Shown one piece after another: positions 45,598 to 54,141 of a stretch of DNA of 64,000 nucleotides. The notes beneath the pieces are model-generated. The model saw only the letters and a program-made list of their open reading frames with translations, was not told the origin of the DNA and did no database searches. Location: the NCBI RefSeq assembly GCF_014649395.1, contig NZ_BMSY01000010.1, positions 186,001-250,000 on the forward strand. Direction: 5' to 3'. Every line of letters begins with the position of its first letter. Position 1 is the stretch's first letter. Made by a program: the position numbers and the translations under genes. The stretch is from Streptomyces aureoverticillatus (GTDB taxonomy: Bacteria > Actinomycetota > Actinomycetes > Streptomycetales > Streptomycetaceae).

Positions 45598-45637
45598 CGC
45601 CTGGGGCGCCCCACCGATCGGTGGGGCGCCCCAGGCG
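45598..45637. terminator. 40-bp perfect palindrome after ffh
   Basis: A 20-bp arm beginning CGCCTGGGGCGCCCCACCGA is followed immediately by its exact reverse complement. Extreme GC stem, no T-run; probable terminator of ffh. Confidence 0.85.
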
Positions 45638-45695
45638 TGTGTACGGGGCTTTCGCGGCACTCTTCACAGCGGGTGCCGGTGGGCTTTTTGTGTCG

Positions 45696-45701
45696 TAGCG
45701 T
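45696..45701 (+). promoter_or_regulatory. -10 element of the FtsH-paralogue gene (leaderless)
   Basis: TAGCGT 6 nt before ATG 45708, no Shine-Dalgarno sequence. The -35 is not clear. Confidence 0.5.
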
Positions 45702-45707
45702 CCGCAT

Positions 45708-47639
45708 ATGAGCAACCCCGTGCCGCCGCGCCAGAAGCCCGAGCAGCCGTGGCGCTCCGAGGGTGCTCCGGAGCCCGCGCCCACGCCGCCGCCGAAGCGG
45801 AAGCCGCCGGGTGGCTGGGTCGGACTCATCCTCACGGCACTGGTCGTCTTCCTCGTCGCCAACCTCGTCCTCTCCTTCTTCAACGACGGCGACGAGCCGA
45901 CCATCTCGTACACCGAATTCAGCAAGCAGGTCGACTCCGGGAACGTCTCGAAGATCTACTCCAAGGGCGACGCGATTCAGGGTCAGCTCAAGAAGGAGCA
46001 GAAGGATCCGGACGGGGGCGACGAATACACCAAATTCAAGACGCAGCGGCCGGCGTTCGCCGATGACAAGCTCTGGGGCGACCTGACGAAGAACGGCGTC
46101 ACGGTCACCGCCGAGCCGGTGGTGCAGCAGCGCAGCTTCCTCTCCAATCTGCTGATCTCGCTCGCGCCGATGCTCCTGCTGGTGGTGCTGTGGATCTTCA
46201 TCGCCCGGCGCATGGCGTCGGGGATGGGCGGTGCGGGCGGCATGCTCGGGCGCAAGCAGCCGCCGAAGCCCGTCGAGCTGGAGCCGGGCAAGAAGCGGAC
46301 GACCTTCGAGGACGTCGCCGGTATCGACGAGGTCGAGGGCGAGCTGAACGACGTCGTGGATTTCCTGAAGAATCCCGACGCCTATCGGGAGATGGGGGCA
46401 CGGATGCCGGGCGGCGTGCTGCTCGCCGGGCCGCCCGGAACCGGAAAGACCCTGCTCGCGCGGGCCGTCGCCGGTGAGGCCGGGGTGCCCTTCTTCTCGG
46501 CGTCCGCCTCGGAGTTCATCGAGATGATCGTGGGGGTGGGGGCGTCGCGGGTGCGTGAGCTCTTCGCCGAGGCACGGAAGGTCGCGCCGTCCATCATCTT
46601 CATCGACGAGATCGACACCATCGGGCGGGCCCGCGGCGGCGGCAGCGGGATGGGCGGGCACGACGAGCGTGAGCAGACGCTCAACCAGATCCTCACCGAG
46701 ATGGATGGTTTCTCGGGCTCCGAGGGCGTCATCGTGATCGCCGCCACCAACCGCGCCGACATCCTCGACCCCGCCCTGACCCGGCCCGGCCGCTTCGACC
46801 GGGTGGTCAACGTGTCACCGCCCGACCGCGGCGGGCGCGAGGCCATTCTCAAGATCCACACCCGGGCCATCCCGCTCGCCGAAGGCGTCGACCTGGCCCA
46901 GGTCGCCCGCACGACCCCGGGCATGACCGGCGCCGACCTCGCCAACCTGGCCAACGAGGCCGCCCTGCTCGCCGTGAAGCGCAAGCAGAGGCAGGTGACG
47001 CAGTCCGACCTCTCCGAGGCCCTGGAGAAGGTGCAGCTCGGCGCCGAGCGGCCGCTGGTGATGCCCGACGAGGAGCGCCGCCGCACGGCGTACCACGAGA
47101 GCGGCCACGCCCTGCTCGGCATGCTGCAGCCCGGCGCCGACCCGGTCCGCAAGATCACCATCGTGCCGCGCGGACGTGCTCTCGGCGTCACCCTGTCCAC
47201 TCCGGACGCCGACAGGTACGCGTACACGGAGGAGTATCTGCGTGGCCGCATCATCGGGGCCCTCGGTGGCATGGCGGCCGAACACGTCGTCTACGGAGTC
47301 ATCACGACCGGCGCCGAGAACGACCTGGAGCAGGTCACCAACATCGCGCGCGGCATGGTCGCCCGCTGGGGCATGAGCGAACGCGTCGGCCGCCTCTCCG
47401 CCCTGCCGAACGACGCCCAGCAGGCCTACGGCCTCGCGGCCGCGCCGGGCACCCTCGACACCATCGACCACGAGATGCGCCGGATCGTGGACGAGTGCTA
47501 CGAAAGCGCCTGCCGCCAACTACGCGACCACCGCGACCAGTTGGACGCCCTCGCCACCGCCCTCCTGGCGAACGAAACCCTGGAGGAGGCCGACGCCTAC
47601 CGGGTGGCCGGGATCTCCCGGCTCACGAAGGAGACCTGA
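45708..47639 (+). CDS. ftsH: ATP-dependent zinc metalloprotease FtsH (paralogue)
   Basis: A 643-residue membrane AAA+ protease. A Pro-rich N-terminus precedes TM1 (about 37-56); the extracytoplasmic domain and TM2 (about 146-167, [18 protein letters not shown]) follow. Walker [17 protein letters not shown] (241-256), Walker [15 protein letters not shown] region [20 protein letters not shown], and zinc motif HESGH (463-467) with downstream [17 protein letters not shown]. All catalytic residues are present, so it should be active. Streptomycetes have a principal ftsH elsewhere; this copy by ffh is a second one. ATG 45708. Confidence 0.94.
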   Translation: MSNPVPPRQKPEQPWRSEGAPEPAPTPPPKRKPPGGWVGLILTALVVFLVANLVLSFFNDGDEPTISYTEFSKQVDSGNVSKIYSKGDAIQGQLKKEQKDPDGGDEYTKFKTQRPAFADDKLWGDLTKNGVTVTAEPVVQQRSFLSNLLISLAPMLLLVVLWIFIARRMASGMGGAGGMLGRKQPPKPVELEPGKKRTTFEDVAGIDEVEGELNDVVDFLKNPDAYREMGARMPGGVLLAGPPGTGKTLLARAVAGEAGVPFFSASASEFIEMIVGVGASRVRELFAEARKVAPSIIFIDEIDTIGRARGGGSGMGGHDEREQTLNQILTEMDGFSGSEGVIVIAATNRADILDPALTRPGRFDRVVNVSPPDRGGREAILKIHTRAIPLAEGVDLAQVARTTPGMTGADLANLANEAALLAVKRKQRQVTQSDLSEALEKVQLGAERPLVMPDEERRRTAYHESGHALLGMLQPGADPVRKITIVPRGRALGVTLSTPDADRYAYTEEYLRGRIIGALGGMAAEHVVYGVITTGAENDLEQVTNIARGMVARWGMSERVGRLSALPNDAQQAYGLAAAPGTLDTIDHEMRRIVDECYESACRQLRDHRDQLDALATALLANETLEEADAYRVAGISRLTKET

Positions 47640-47648
47640 GGGCTGCGG

Positions 47649-47768
47649 GGCTCCTACGGAGTGCGCCGCGATCAGGTCCGGCTCCTACGGAGTGCGCCGC
47701 GATCAGGTCCGGCTCCTACGGAGTACGTGTGATTGTGTCCGGGCTCCTAGGGAGTACGTGCGATCAAG
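47649..47768. repeat. Four 28-31-bp tandem repeats at the methyltransferase 3' end
   Basis: Units at 47649, 47680, 47711 and 47741, core GGCTCCTA(C/G)GGAGT then GCGCCGCGATCA or ACGTGTGATTG. The unit at 47741 is the gene's own last codons with its stop (47747-47749); the others are copies outside the gene. CTCC-TAC-GGAG forms a mini-hairpin in the first three units. Confidence 0.88.
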
Positions 47769-48607
47769 TAGCGGAACACGTTGGGCATCCACACCGTGCC
47801 GTCGTGGCGCTGGTGCGGGTGCAGGGCCTCGGTCAGTTCCTTGTCGACCTGTATCTGGTCCGTCGCGCCGACCGCCGCGTCGAACAGGCCTGTGGACAGC
47901 AGCCCGCGGACGGCGCTGTCGATGTCCGCGTAGCCGAAGGGGCACGCCACGCGGCCCGAGCCGTCCGGCTTGAGGCCCGCTCGTTGGGCGACCTCTTCCA
48001 GGTCGTCCCGGCAGGAGGCGCGCCAACTGCGCGTGCTGCGCAGTGGATCGGCGAGCTTCGTCGCCACCCGGAGCACCGACGACGTCGTGCAGCGCTCCGG
48101 CGGGCCCCAGCCGACCAGGACCACCGGCGCGCCCCGCTCGGCGAGCGGTGACGCCGTCTCCAGGAGTGCCGACAGGCCCTCGGAGTCGCCCGCCACGCAC
48201 CCGATCGGTTGGAAAGCGGTCACCAGGGTGTACGGGGGCGTCTCCGGGGCGGCGGCGTCCTCGGGCGGGCCCTCCACCAGGCGGGTGCCGGGGCGCCCGG
48301 GCACCCCGGCGGACGTGTCCGGCGCGAGGCGTTCACGGGCGAGCGCCAGGCGTTCGGGCGCCGACGGCTCGACGCCGGTCACCGAGGCCCCGCGCGCGGC
48401 CGCCATGAGCAGGGCGAGCCCGGACCCGCAGCCCAGGTCGAGCAGGCGCGTGCCTTGGCCCACCTCGAGCCGTTCATAGACCGCTTCATAGAGCGGGACC
48501 AGCATCCTCTCCTGGATCTCCGCCCAGTCACGCGCGCGTGCGCACCGGTCCACACGTGGGGGAGCACCCGCGCGCGGGAGGTGTGAGTGCACGAGCGTAG
48601 GTGTCAT
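47747..48607 (-). CDS. Class I SAM-dependent methyltransferase
   Basis: 286 residues. LLDLGCGSGLALLMAAARGASVTGVEPS is a textbook SAM-binding motif I with the acidic residue after strand 2. WAEIQERMLVPLYEAVYERLEVGQG precedes it, and TAFQPIGCVAGD and GAPVVLVGWGPPERC are later core strands. This resembles small-molecule or ubiE-type methyltransferases with a helical C-terminal cap (LRSTRSWRASCRDDLEEVAQRAGL). ATG 48607 starts the homologous part; the open frame upstream overlaps the proS leader. Substrate unknown. It is convergent with the FtsH gene and divergent from proS. Confidence 0.82.
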   Translation of the reverse strand: MTPTLVHSHLPRAGAPPRVDRCARARDWAEIQERMLVPLYEAVYERLEVGQGTRLLDLGCGSGLALLMAAARGASVTGVEPSAPERLALARERLAPDTSAGVPGRPGTRLVEGPPEDAAAPETPPYTLVTAFQPIGCVAGDSEGLSALLETASPLAERGAPVVLVGWGPPERCTTSSVLRVATKLADPLRSTRSWRASCRDDLEEVAQRAGLKPDGSGRVACPFGYADIDSAVRGLLSTGLFDAAVGATDQIQVDKELTEALHPHQRHDGTVWMPNVFRYLIARTP

Positions 48608-48809
48608 CGAAAGCGCCCCAATCCGCCGAGAGTTGTCGTGCTGATTCCTACGGGTTCGTCCGCCCCCACGACGTGCCTTCACGCTTCCCCCGTATGCCAG
48701 GGAACTCCGCATCCGTCGTGGCGTCCAGGGGTTGTGGGGCAATGCTTGCGTGCCACCGTCGTGCGCCCCCTCGGACCGTAAATTTCCGGCCCTTCAGGCG
48801 GCTCGGACG

Positions 48810-48815
48810 TACCAT
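48810..48815 (+). promoter_or_regulatory. -10 element of proS (leaderless)
   Basis: TACCAT 7 nt before ATG 48823, with no Shine-Dalgarno sequence between. The alternative ATG 48814 would overlap the element. Confidence 0.5.
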
Positions 48816-48822
48816 GCGCGCC

Positions 48823-50238
48823 ATGGCAAAGGCACCCGTACTCACGCCCCGCGCGGACGACTTCCCCCGCTGGTACCAGGACCTGATCACCAAGGCGGAG
48901 CTGGCCGACAACGGCCCGGTGCGCGGCACCATGGTCATCCGGCCGTACGGCTACGGCCTGTGGGAGCGGATGCAGCACGACATGGACGTACGCATCAAGG
49001 AGACGGGCACCCAGAACGCGTACTTCCCGCTGTTCATCCCGCAGTCGTACCTCACGCGTGAGGCGGAGCACGTCGAGGGCTTCGCCCCCGAGCTGGCCGT
49101 CGTCACCCACGGCGGCGGCAAGGAACTGGAGGAGCCGGTCGTGGTCCGGCCCACTTCGGAGACCATCGTCAACGAGTACTTCTCCAAGTGGGTGCAGAGC
49201 TACCGCGATCTGCCGCTGCTGATCAACCAGTGGGCCAACGTGGTCCGTTGGGAGCTGCGGCCGCGGCTGTTCCTGCGTACGTCGGAGTTCCTGTGGCAGG
49301 AGGGCCACACGGCGCACGCGACGTACGAGGATGCGCGCGACTTCGCCGCGCGCATCCACCAGCACGTCTACGGAGACTTCATGCGGGACTTCCTCGCGAT
49401 GGACTTCGTGCTCGGCCGCAAGACCGCGGCCGAGCGCTTCGCGGGCGCCATCAACACCCTCACGCTCGAAGGCATGATGGGCGACGGCAAGGCCCTCCAG
49501 CTCGGCACCAGCCATGAGCTGGGGCAGAACTTCGCCCGGGCCTTCCATACGCGGTACTTGTCCAAGGAGGGCACCCAGGAACTGGTCTGGCAGACCTCCT
49601 GGGGGTCCACGACACGCCTCGTCGGCGCCCTGGTGATGATGCACGGCGACGACGACGGCCTGCGCGTGCCGCCGCGCCTCGCGCCCGTCCAGGCCGTCGT
49701 CCTCGCCGTCAAGGACGACGACGCCGTGCTCGCCAAGGTGCGCGAGATCGGCGAGCGGCTGACTGCAGCCGGCGTGCGCGTCCAGGTCGACGACCGCACG
49801 GAGACCCCCTTCGGGCGGCGCGCCGTCGACTGGGAGCTCAAGGGCGTCCCCGTGCGCGTCGAGATCGGTCCGCGCGACCTGGAGAACGGCAGCGCGATGC
49901 TCGTACGCCGTATCGCCGGCGGCAAGCAGCCCGTCGCCCTCGACGCCCTCCCCGCGCTGCTGCCCACCGTCCTCGAAGAGGACCAGGAGCTGCTCCTCAC
50001 CCAGGCCCGCGACCGCCGGGAATCCCGTACGAGCGACGTGACCAGCGCGGACGAGGCCGTCGAAGCGGCCGTCGCGGGCGGCTGGGCCCGCCTTCCGTGG
50101 GCCGCGCTCGGCCCCGAGGGCGAGGCGAAACTGGCCGAGCGCGGAGTGACCGTACGGTGTCTGGTCGCGGAGGACGGGGCGGTGCCGGACGCCGATGACG
50201 CACCCGGTAACGTCGCGGTCGTGGCACGCGCGTACTGA
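48823..50238 (+). CDS. proS: Prolyl-tRNA synthetase, archaeal/eukaryotic (type 3) form
   Basis: A 471-residue class II synthetase. DDFPRWYQDLITKAELADNGPVRGTMVIRPYGYGLWERMQ opens it; motif 2 is VVRPTSETIVNEYFSKWV with NVVRWELRPRLFLRTSEFLWQEGHTAH; motif 3 region is LQLGTSHELGQNFARAF with WQTSWGSTTRLVGALVM. It lacks the large editing insertion of bacterial ProRS and has the C-terminal extension ending in Tyr, as eukaryotic/archaeal enzymes do, though the C-terminal zinc cysteines are lost (one Cys left). Streptomycetes normally have a bacterial-type proS elsewhere, so this may be a second enzyme. ATG 48823 fits the promoter. Confidence 0.92.
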   Translation: MAKAPVLTPRADDFPRWYQDLITKAELADNGPVRGTMVIRPYGYGLWERMQHDMDVRIKETGTQNAYFPLFIPQSYLTREAEHVEGFAPELAVVTHGGGKELEEPVVVRPTSETIVNEYFSKWVQSYRDLPLLINQWANVVRWELRPRLFLRTSEFLWQEGHTAHATYEDARDFAARIHQHVYGDFMRDFLAMDFVLGRKTAAERFAGAINTLTLEGMMGDGKALQLGTSHELGQNFARAFHTRYLSKEGTQELVWQTSWGSTTRLVGALVMMHGDDDGLRVPPRLAPVQAVVLAVKDDDAVLAKVREIGERLTAAGVRVQVDDRTETPFGRRAVDWELKGVPVRVEIGPRDLENGSAMLVRRIAGGKQPVALDALPALLPTVLEEDQELLLTQARDRRESRTSDVTSADEAVEAAVAGGWARLPWAALGPEGEAKLAERGVTVRCLVAEDGAVPDADDAPGNVAVVARAY

Positions 50239-50535
50239 AGCCCGGACAGGCCGGACAGCCCGGACCGGGGGCGCGGGCCGAAGGGCCCCGTTTGAGGGTG
50301 GCGGTGGGAGACGGGCAGAGAGGTGCGGCCCGAAGGGCCCCCTTTGAGGGTGGCGGTGGGAGACGGGTGGGCGTACGCGCCACTACGTACCGGCTTGATG
50401 CGAGCTGCGAGGCTTCTCCGCAGATCAGCGCACCCGCCCTCGTCCGGACGCATCAACGGCAACTGACGGGTAAGTGCAAATTATTTGAGATGCCCCGGAA
50501 TGGAACCCGGAGGCACCTCGGCTCGTTGTCACGAC
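50239..50535. repeat. Spacer with a 41-bp direct duplication (52-bp period)
   Basis: GGGCCGAAGGGCCCC then TTTGAGGGTGGCGGTGGGAG and ACGGG occurs at about 50275-50315 and again at 50327-50367 with one or two changes; each begins with a GGGCC-GAA-GGGCCC hairpin. The right part (50440-50500) is unusually AT-rich for the window (GCAAATTATTTGAG) and probably holds the promoter of the next gene. Confidence 0.75.
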
Positions 50536-51138
50536 GTGAGCACGACACCACCTGTTCTCGCCGCAGAGCTGGCACAGGCGTGGGCCGACATTCAGCGGCA
50601 CCACTCCGAGCTGCCGGACCTAGCCGCGCCCGAATCCCTGATCGGAGAGTCGTCGTCCGCCTGCGGCGCCGAGCTCTCCTTCGAGCGACTGCTCCACGAA
50701 GCAGTCCACGGCATCGCCGCCGCGCGCGGCGTACGCGACACCTCACGCGCGGGCCGCTATCACAACCGCAGATTCCTCGCGATCGCCGAGGAGCTGGGCC
50801 TGGACCACCCGGAAGAGCCACATCCGAGCAGCGGCTTCTCCCTGGTCACGCTCAACCCCGAGGCGAAGAAGCGCTATCGCCCGACCATCGAGCGGCTGCA
50901 GCGCGCCCTGAAGGCGCACACGGCCGCCACCACGGCGGACACCTCACGCACGTTCCGCGGCCCGGCCGCCCGGCACGGCTCCTCCGGCGGCGGCGTGCGC
51001 GTGAAGGCGGTCTGCGACTGCGGGCGCAACGTCCGCGTCGTCCCGTCGGTGCTCGCCCAGGCGCCCATCATGTGCGGCGGCTGCGGCAAGCCCTTCCGGA
51101 TCCCGGAAGTGGTCGGCGTGGGCGCGGGAGCGGGGTGA
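50536..51138 (+). CDS. SprT-like zinc metallopeptidase-type protein with C-terminal zinc ribbon
   Basis: 200 residues. FERLLHEAVHGIAAARGVRD carries the zincin motif HEAVH (HExxH). It is followed by TSRAGRYHNRRFLAIAEELGL, where the further His fits the third zinc ligand of SprT-like proteins. The C-terminus VCDCGRNVRVV...MCGGCGKPF is a CxC/CxxC zinc ribbon, also typical of SprT/Spartan relatives. Such proteases are linked to DNA-protein crosslink repair in eukaryotes; the bacterial role is unclear. GTG 50536 starts MSTTPPVLAAELAQAWADI; an upstream ATG at 50500 is possible. It sits between proS and rpsP. Confidence 0.75.
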   Translation: MSTTPPVLAAELAQAWADIQRHHSELPDLAAPESLIGESSSACGAELSFERLLHEAVHGIAAARGVRDTSRAGRYHNRRFLAIAEELGLDHPEEPHPSSGFSLVTLNPEAKKRYRPTIERLQRALKAHTAATTADTSRTFRGPAARHGSSGGGVRVKAVCDCGRNVRVVPSVLAQAPIMCGGCGKPFRIPEVVGVGAGAG

Positions 51139-51346
51139 GGCGGGCCCACCCGCGGTGAGCTGGTGCGGGGCGGCCGACCGGTTCGGCTGCCCCCGTGGCG
51201 TGTGGCACAATGGCTAGCTGTACTCGACAGTCGCACAGGACCCCTCTCTCCTCCGACTGACGCGTCCATCGGGCACCTCGAGTACCGCAACCCCACGCGG
51301 CATCCCGCTGTGCCCAACCACGTCAAGACCAGGAGACACCACTCCC

Positions 51347-51781
51347 GTGGCAGTCAAGATCAAGCTGAAGCGTCTGGGCAAGATCCGTTCGCCTCACTAC
51401 CGCATCGTCGTCGCCGACTCCCGTACCCGCCGTGACGGCCGGGCCATCGAGGAGATCGGTCTGTACCACCCGGTGCAGAACCCCTCGCGCATCGAGGTCA
51501 ACTCGGAGCGCGCGCAGTACTGGCTGTCTGTCGGCGCCCAGCCGACCGAGCCGGTCCTCGCGATCCTGAAGCTCACCGGTGACTGGCAGAAGCACAAGGG
51601 CCTGCCGGCCCCGGCGCCGCTGCTGCAGCCGGAGCCGAAGGCGGACCACCGCGCCCTCTTCGAGGCCGTGGCCAAGGACGTCGACGGCGAGCCCAAGGGC
51701 GAGGCCATCACCCAGAAGAAGAAGGCCGAGAAGAAGGACGAGGCCCCGGCCGAGTCCGCGGCCGAGTCGACCGAGGCCTGA
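51347..51781 (+). CDS. rpsP: 30S ribosomal protein S16
   Basis: 144-residue S16. [32 protein letters not shown] and EEIGLYHP are diagnostic. The core ends near residue 85; an acidic/Lys-rich C-terminal extension ([19 protein letters not shown]) is common in actinobacteria. GTG 51347 with CCAGGAGAC about 11 nt upstream. First gene of rpsP-khpA-rimM-trmD-rplS. Confidence 0.97.
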   Translation: MAVKIKLKRLGKIRSPHYRIVVADSRTRRDGRAIEEIGLYHPVQNPSRIEVNSERAQYWLSVGAQPTEPVLAILKLTGDWQKHKGLPAPAPLLQPEPKADHRALFEAVAKDVDGEPKGEAITQKKKAEKKDEAPAESAAESTEA

Positions 51782-51783
51782 GC

Positions 51784-52023
51784 ATGCTCGAGGAGGCTCT
51801 CGAGCACCTCGTGAAGGGCATCGTCGACAATCCCGACGACGTGCAGGTCGCCTCGCGCAACCTGCGCCGCGGGCGCGTCCTTGAAGTCCGGGTCCACCCG
51901 GACGACCTCGGCAAGGTGATCGGCCGCAACGGCCGCACCGCACGCGCGCTGCGCACGGTCGTGGGTGCCATCGGCGGCCGCGGTGTCCGCGTCGACCTCG
52001 TCGACGTGGACCAGGTTCGCTGA
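51784..52023 (+). CDS. khpA: KH-domain RNA-binding protein KhpA
   Basis: 79 residues, a single KH domain: [14 protein letters not shown], then [27 protein letters not shown] with the GxxG loop (GRNG). It forms a homodimer or a complex with KhpB/Jag in other bacteria. It starts 2 nt after the rpsP stop, so it is co-translated. Confidence 0.95.
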   Translation: MLEEALEHLVKGIVDNPDDVQVASRNLRRGRVLEVRVHPDDLGKVIGRNGRTARALRTVVGAIGGRGVRVDLVDVDQVR

Positions 52024-52090
52024 ACCACACGTAGCACCGGCTCGGGCCGGGGAGGGCTCCAGAGCCGTCCCCGGCCCGCAGTCGTATCAA

Positions 52091-52159
52091 CAGGCAGAGA
52101 CACCACAGTCCGACAGGCAGAGACACCCCAGTGTCGACAGGAGAGACAGCACAGTGCAG
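52091..52159. repeat. Three 22-24-bp direct repeats forming the rimM leader
   Basis: Units at 52091, 52114 and 52138 with core CAGGCAGAGACACC-CAGT. The third (CAGGAGAGACAGCACAGTG) has mutated into the ribosome site and includes the GTG start of rimM. Confidence 0.85.
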
Positions 52160-52717
52160 CTCGTAGTCGCGCGGATCGGCCGCGCCCACGGCATCAAGGG
52201 CGAGGTAACCGTCGAGGTGCGCACCGACGAGCCGGAGCTGCGGCTCGCCCCCGGTGCCGTGCTCGCCACCGACCCCGCCGGCGTGGGGCCGCTGACCATC
52301 GAGACGGGTCGCGTGCACAGCGGCCGGCTGCTGCTGCGCTTCGAGGGCGTACGCGACCGCACGGGCGCCGAGGCGCTGCGCAACACGCTGCTGATCGCCG
52401 AGGTCGACCCGGAGGAGGTCCCGGAGGACCCGGACGAGTTCTACGACCACCAGCTGATGGACCTCGACGTGGTCACCACGGACGGCACCGAGGTCGGCCG
52501 GATCACCGAGATCTCGCACCTGCCCTCGCAGGACCTGTTCATCGTGGAGCGCCCCGACGGCAGCGAGGTGATGATCCCGTTCGTCGAGGAGATCGTCACC
52601 GAGATCGACCTGGAGGAGCAGCGGGCCGTCATCGCCCCGCCGCCCGGGCTGATCGACGACCGCGCGGAGATCGCGTCCGCCCGGGAGGCCGAGGCGGCTT
52701 CGGAGGACCAGGCGTAA
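52154..52717 (+). CDS. rimM: 16S rRNA processing protein RimM
   Basis: A 187-residue 30S maturation factor that binds S19 near the 3' domain. [25 protein letters not shown] is the family start, [16 protein letters not shown] and [20 protein letters not shown] the PRC-barrel part. GTG 52154 with AGGAGAG 10 nt upstream, lying in a repeat. The stop overlaps the trmD ATG by one base (TAATG). Confidence 0.96.
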   Translation: MQLVVARIGRAHGIKGEVTVEVRTDEPELRLAPGAVLATDPAGVGPLTIETGRVHSGRLLLRFEGVRDRTGAEALRNTLLIAEVDPEEVPEDPDEFYDHQLMDLDVVTTDGTEVGRITEISHLPSQDLFIVERPDGSEVMIPFVEEIVTEIDLEEQRAVIAPPPGLIDDRAEIASAREAEAASEDQA

Positions 52718-53538
52718 TGCGGCTCGACGTCGTCACGATCTTCCCCGAGTACCTGGAACCCCTGAACGTCTCCCTCGTCGGCAAGGCACGCGCGCGTGGG
52801 CAGCTCGACGTCAATGTGCACGACCTCAGGGAGTGGACGTACGACCGGCACAACACGGTCGACGACACCCCCTACGGCGGCGGCCCGGGCATGGTCATGA
52901 AGACGGAGCCCTGGGGCGCCGCCCTCGACGATGTGCTCGCCGAAGGCTACGAGGCAGGCGCGCACGGGCCCGTCCTCGTCGTCCCCACGCCCAGCGGGCG
53001 CCCCTTCACCCAGGAACTCGCCGTCGAGCTCTCCGAGCGCCCCTGGCTGGTCTTCACGCCTGCGCGCTACGAGGGCATCGACCGCCGCGTCATCGACGAG
53101 TACGCGACCCGGATGCCCGTCTACGAGGTCTCCATCGGCGACTACGTCCTCGCGGGCGGCGAGGCCGCCGTGCTGGTCGTCACGGAGGCCGTGGCCAGGC
53201 TCCTGCCCGGTGTCCTGGGCAACGCCGAGTCCCACCGTGACGACTCCTTCGCGGCCGGAGCCATGGCCAATCTCCTCGAAGGACCCGTCTACACCAAGCC
53301 CCCGCAGTGGCGCGGTCACGGCATCCCGGACGTCCTGCTCAGCGGGCACCACGGCAAGATCGCGCGCTGGCGGCGGGACGAGGCGCTGCGGCGCACCACC
53401 CGCAACAGGCCCGATCTCATTGAGCGTTGCGATCCCGCGGCCTTCGACAAGAAGGACCGCGAGATGCTGTCGATCCTGGGGTGGCGGCCGGGGCCCGACG
53501 GCCGATTTGGGCGAGACCCCGAGGCCGTGGAAGAATAG
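52717..53538 (+). CDS. trmD: tRNA (guanine(37)-N1)-methyltransferase TrmD
   Basis: A 273-residue SPOUT methyltransferase preventing +1 frameshifts. [60 protein letters not shown] (SAM knot) and WRGHGIPDVLLSGHHGKIARWR are all intact. Coupled to rimM. Confidence 0.98.
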   Translation: MRLDVVTIFPEYLEPLNVSLVGKARARGQLDVNVHDLREWTYDRHNTVDDTPYGGGPGMVMKTEPWGAALDDVLAEGYEAGAHGPVLVVPTPSGRPFTQELAVELSERPWLVFTPARYEGIDRRVIDEYATRMPVYEVSIGDYVLAGGEAAVLVVTEAVARLLPGVLGNAESHRDDSFAAGAMANLLEGPVYTKPPQWRGHGIPDVLLSGHHGKIARWRRDEALRRTTRNRPDLIERCDPAAFDKKDREMLSILGWRPGPDGRFGRDPEAVEE

Positions 53539-53721
53539 ACCGCTGCTGTACGTCCAGCGCGCGCCCCTGCCACAGGGGGAGACGACGCCCGCCCGACGCG
53601 ATCAGCGACCTTCTTGCCGAAGCGACCGGCTCTCGAAGCCGGTCTTCTTAAAGAAGGCACCCGAAAACTCATCACGATTTTCCGTTGATGACCTGTGGCA
53701 TCAGCGAGGAAGCAGACGATC
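53539..53721 (+). promoter_or_regulatory. rplS leader with internal attenuator-like hairpin
   Basis: Within 183 nt the stem ACCGGCT-CTCGA-AGCCGGT (53625-53643) is followed by CTTCTT, the form of a factor-independent terminator. The following 70 nt are AT-richer (CATCACGATTTTCCGTTGATGACC). This could terminate the upstream operon with a new promoter for rplS, or attenuate L19 synthesis. Confidence 0.6.
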
Positions 53722-54072
53722 ATGTCTCACCTGCTCGACTCCGTCGACTCCGCGTCGCTGCGCAGCGACATCCCGGCCTTCCGCCCGGGTGACACCGTCA
53801 ACGTCCACGTCCGCGTCATCGAGGGCAACCGCTCCCGTGTGCAGCAGTTCAAGGGCGTAGTCATCCGCCGCCAGGGCGCCGGTGTCCGCGAGACCTTCAC
53901 GGTCCGCAAGGTCTCGTTCTCCGTCGGCGTCGAGCGCACCTTCCCGGTGCACACCCCGATCGTCGAGAAGATCGAGCTCGTCACCAAGGGTGACGTCCGT
54001 CGCGCCAAGCTGTACTACCTGCGCGACCTGCGCGGCAAGGCCGCGAAGATCAAGGAGAAGCGCGAGAACTGA
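53722..54072 (+). CDS. rplS: 50S ribosomal protein L19
   Basis: 116 residues. [52 protein letters not shown] and [21 protein letters not shown] are classic L19. ATG 53722 has GAGGAAG 11 nt upstream. Confidence 0.98.
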   Translation: MSHLLDSVDSASLRSDIPAFRPGDTVNVHVRVIEGNRSRVQQFKGVVIRRQGAGVRETFTVRKVSFSVGVERTFPVHTPIVEKIELVTKGDVRRAKLYYLRDLRGKAAKIKEKREN

Positions 54073-54141
54073 GCTCGCGCACGGCCCTCGGGCCGAGCTC
54101 CCGCGCGGGTCCACAGCGGGGCCGGATAGCATCTGGCTCCG

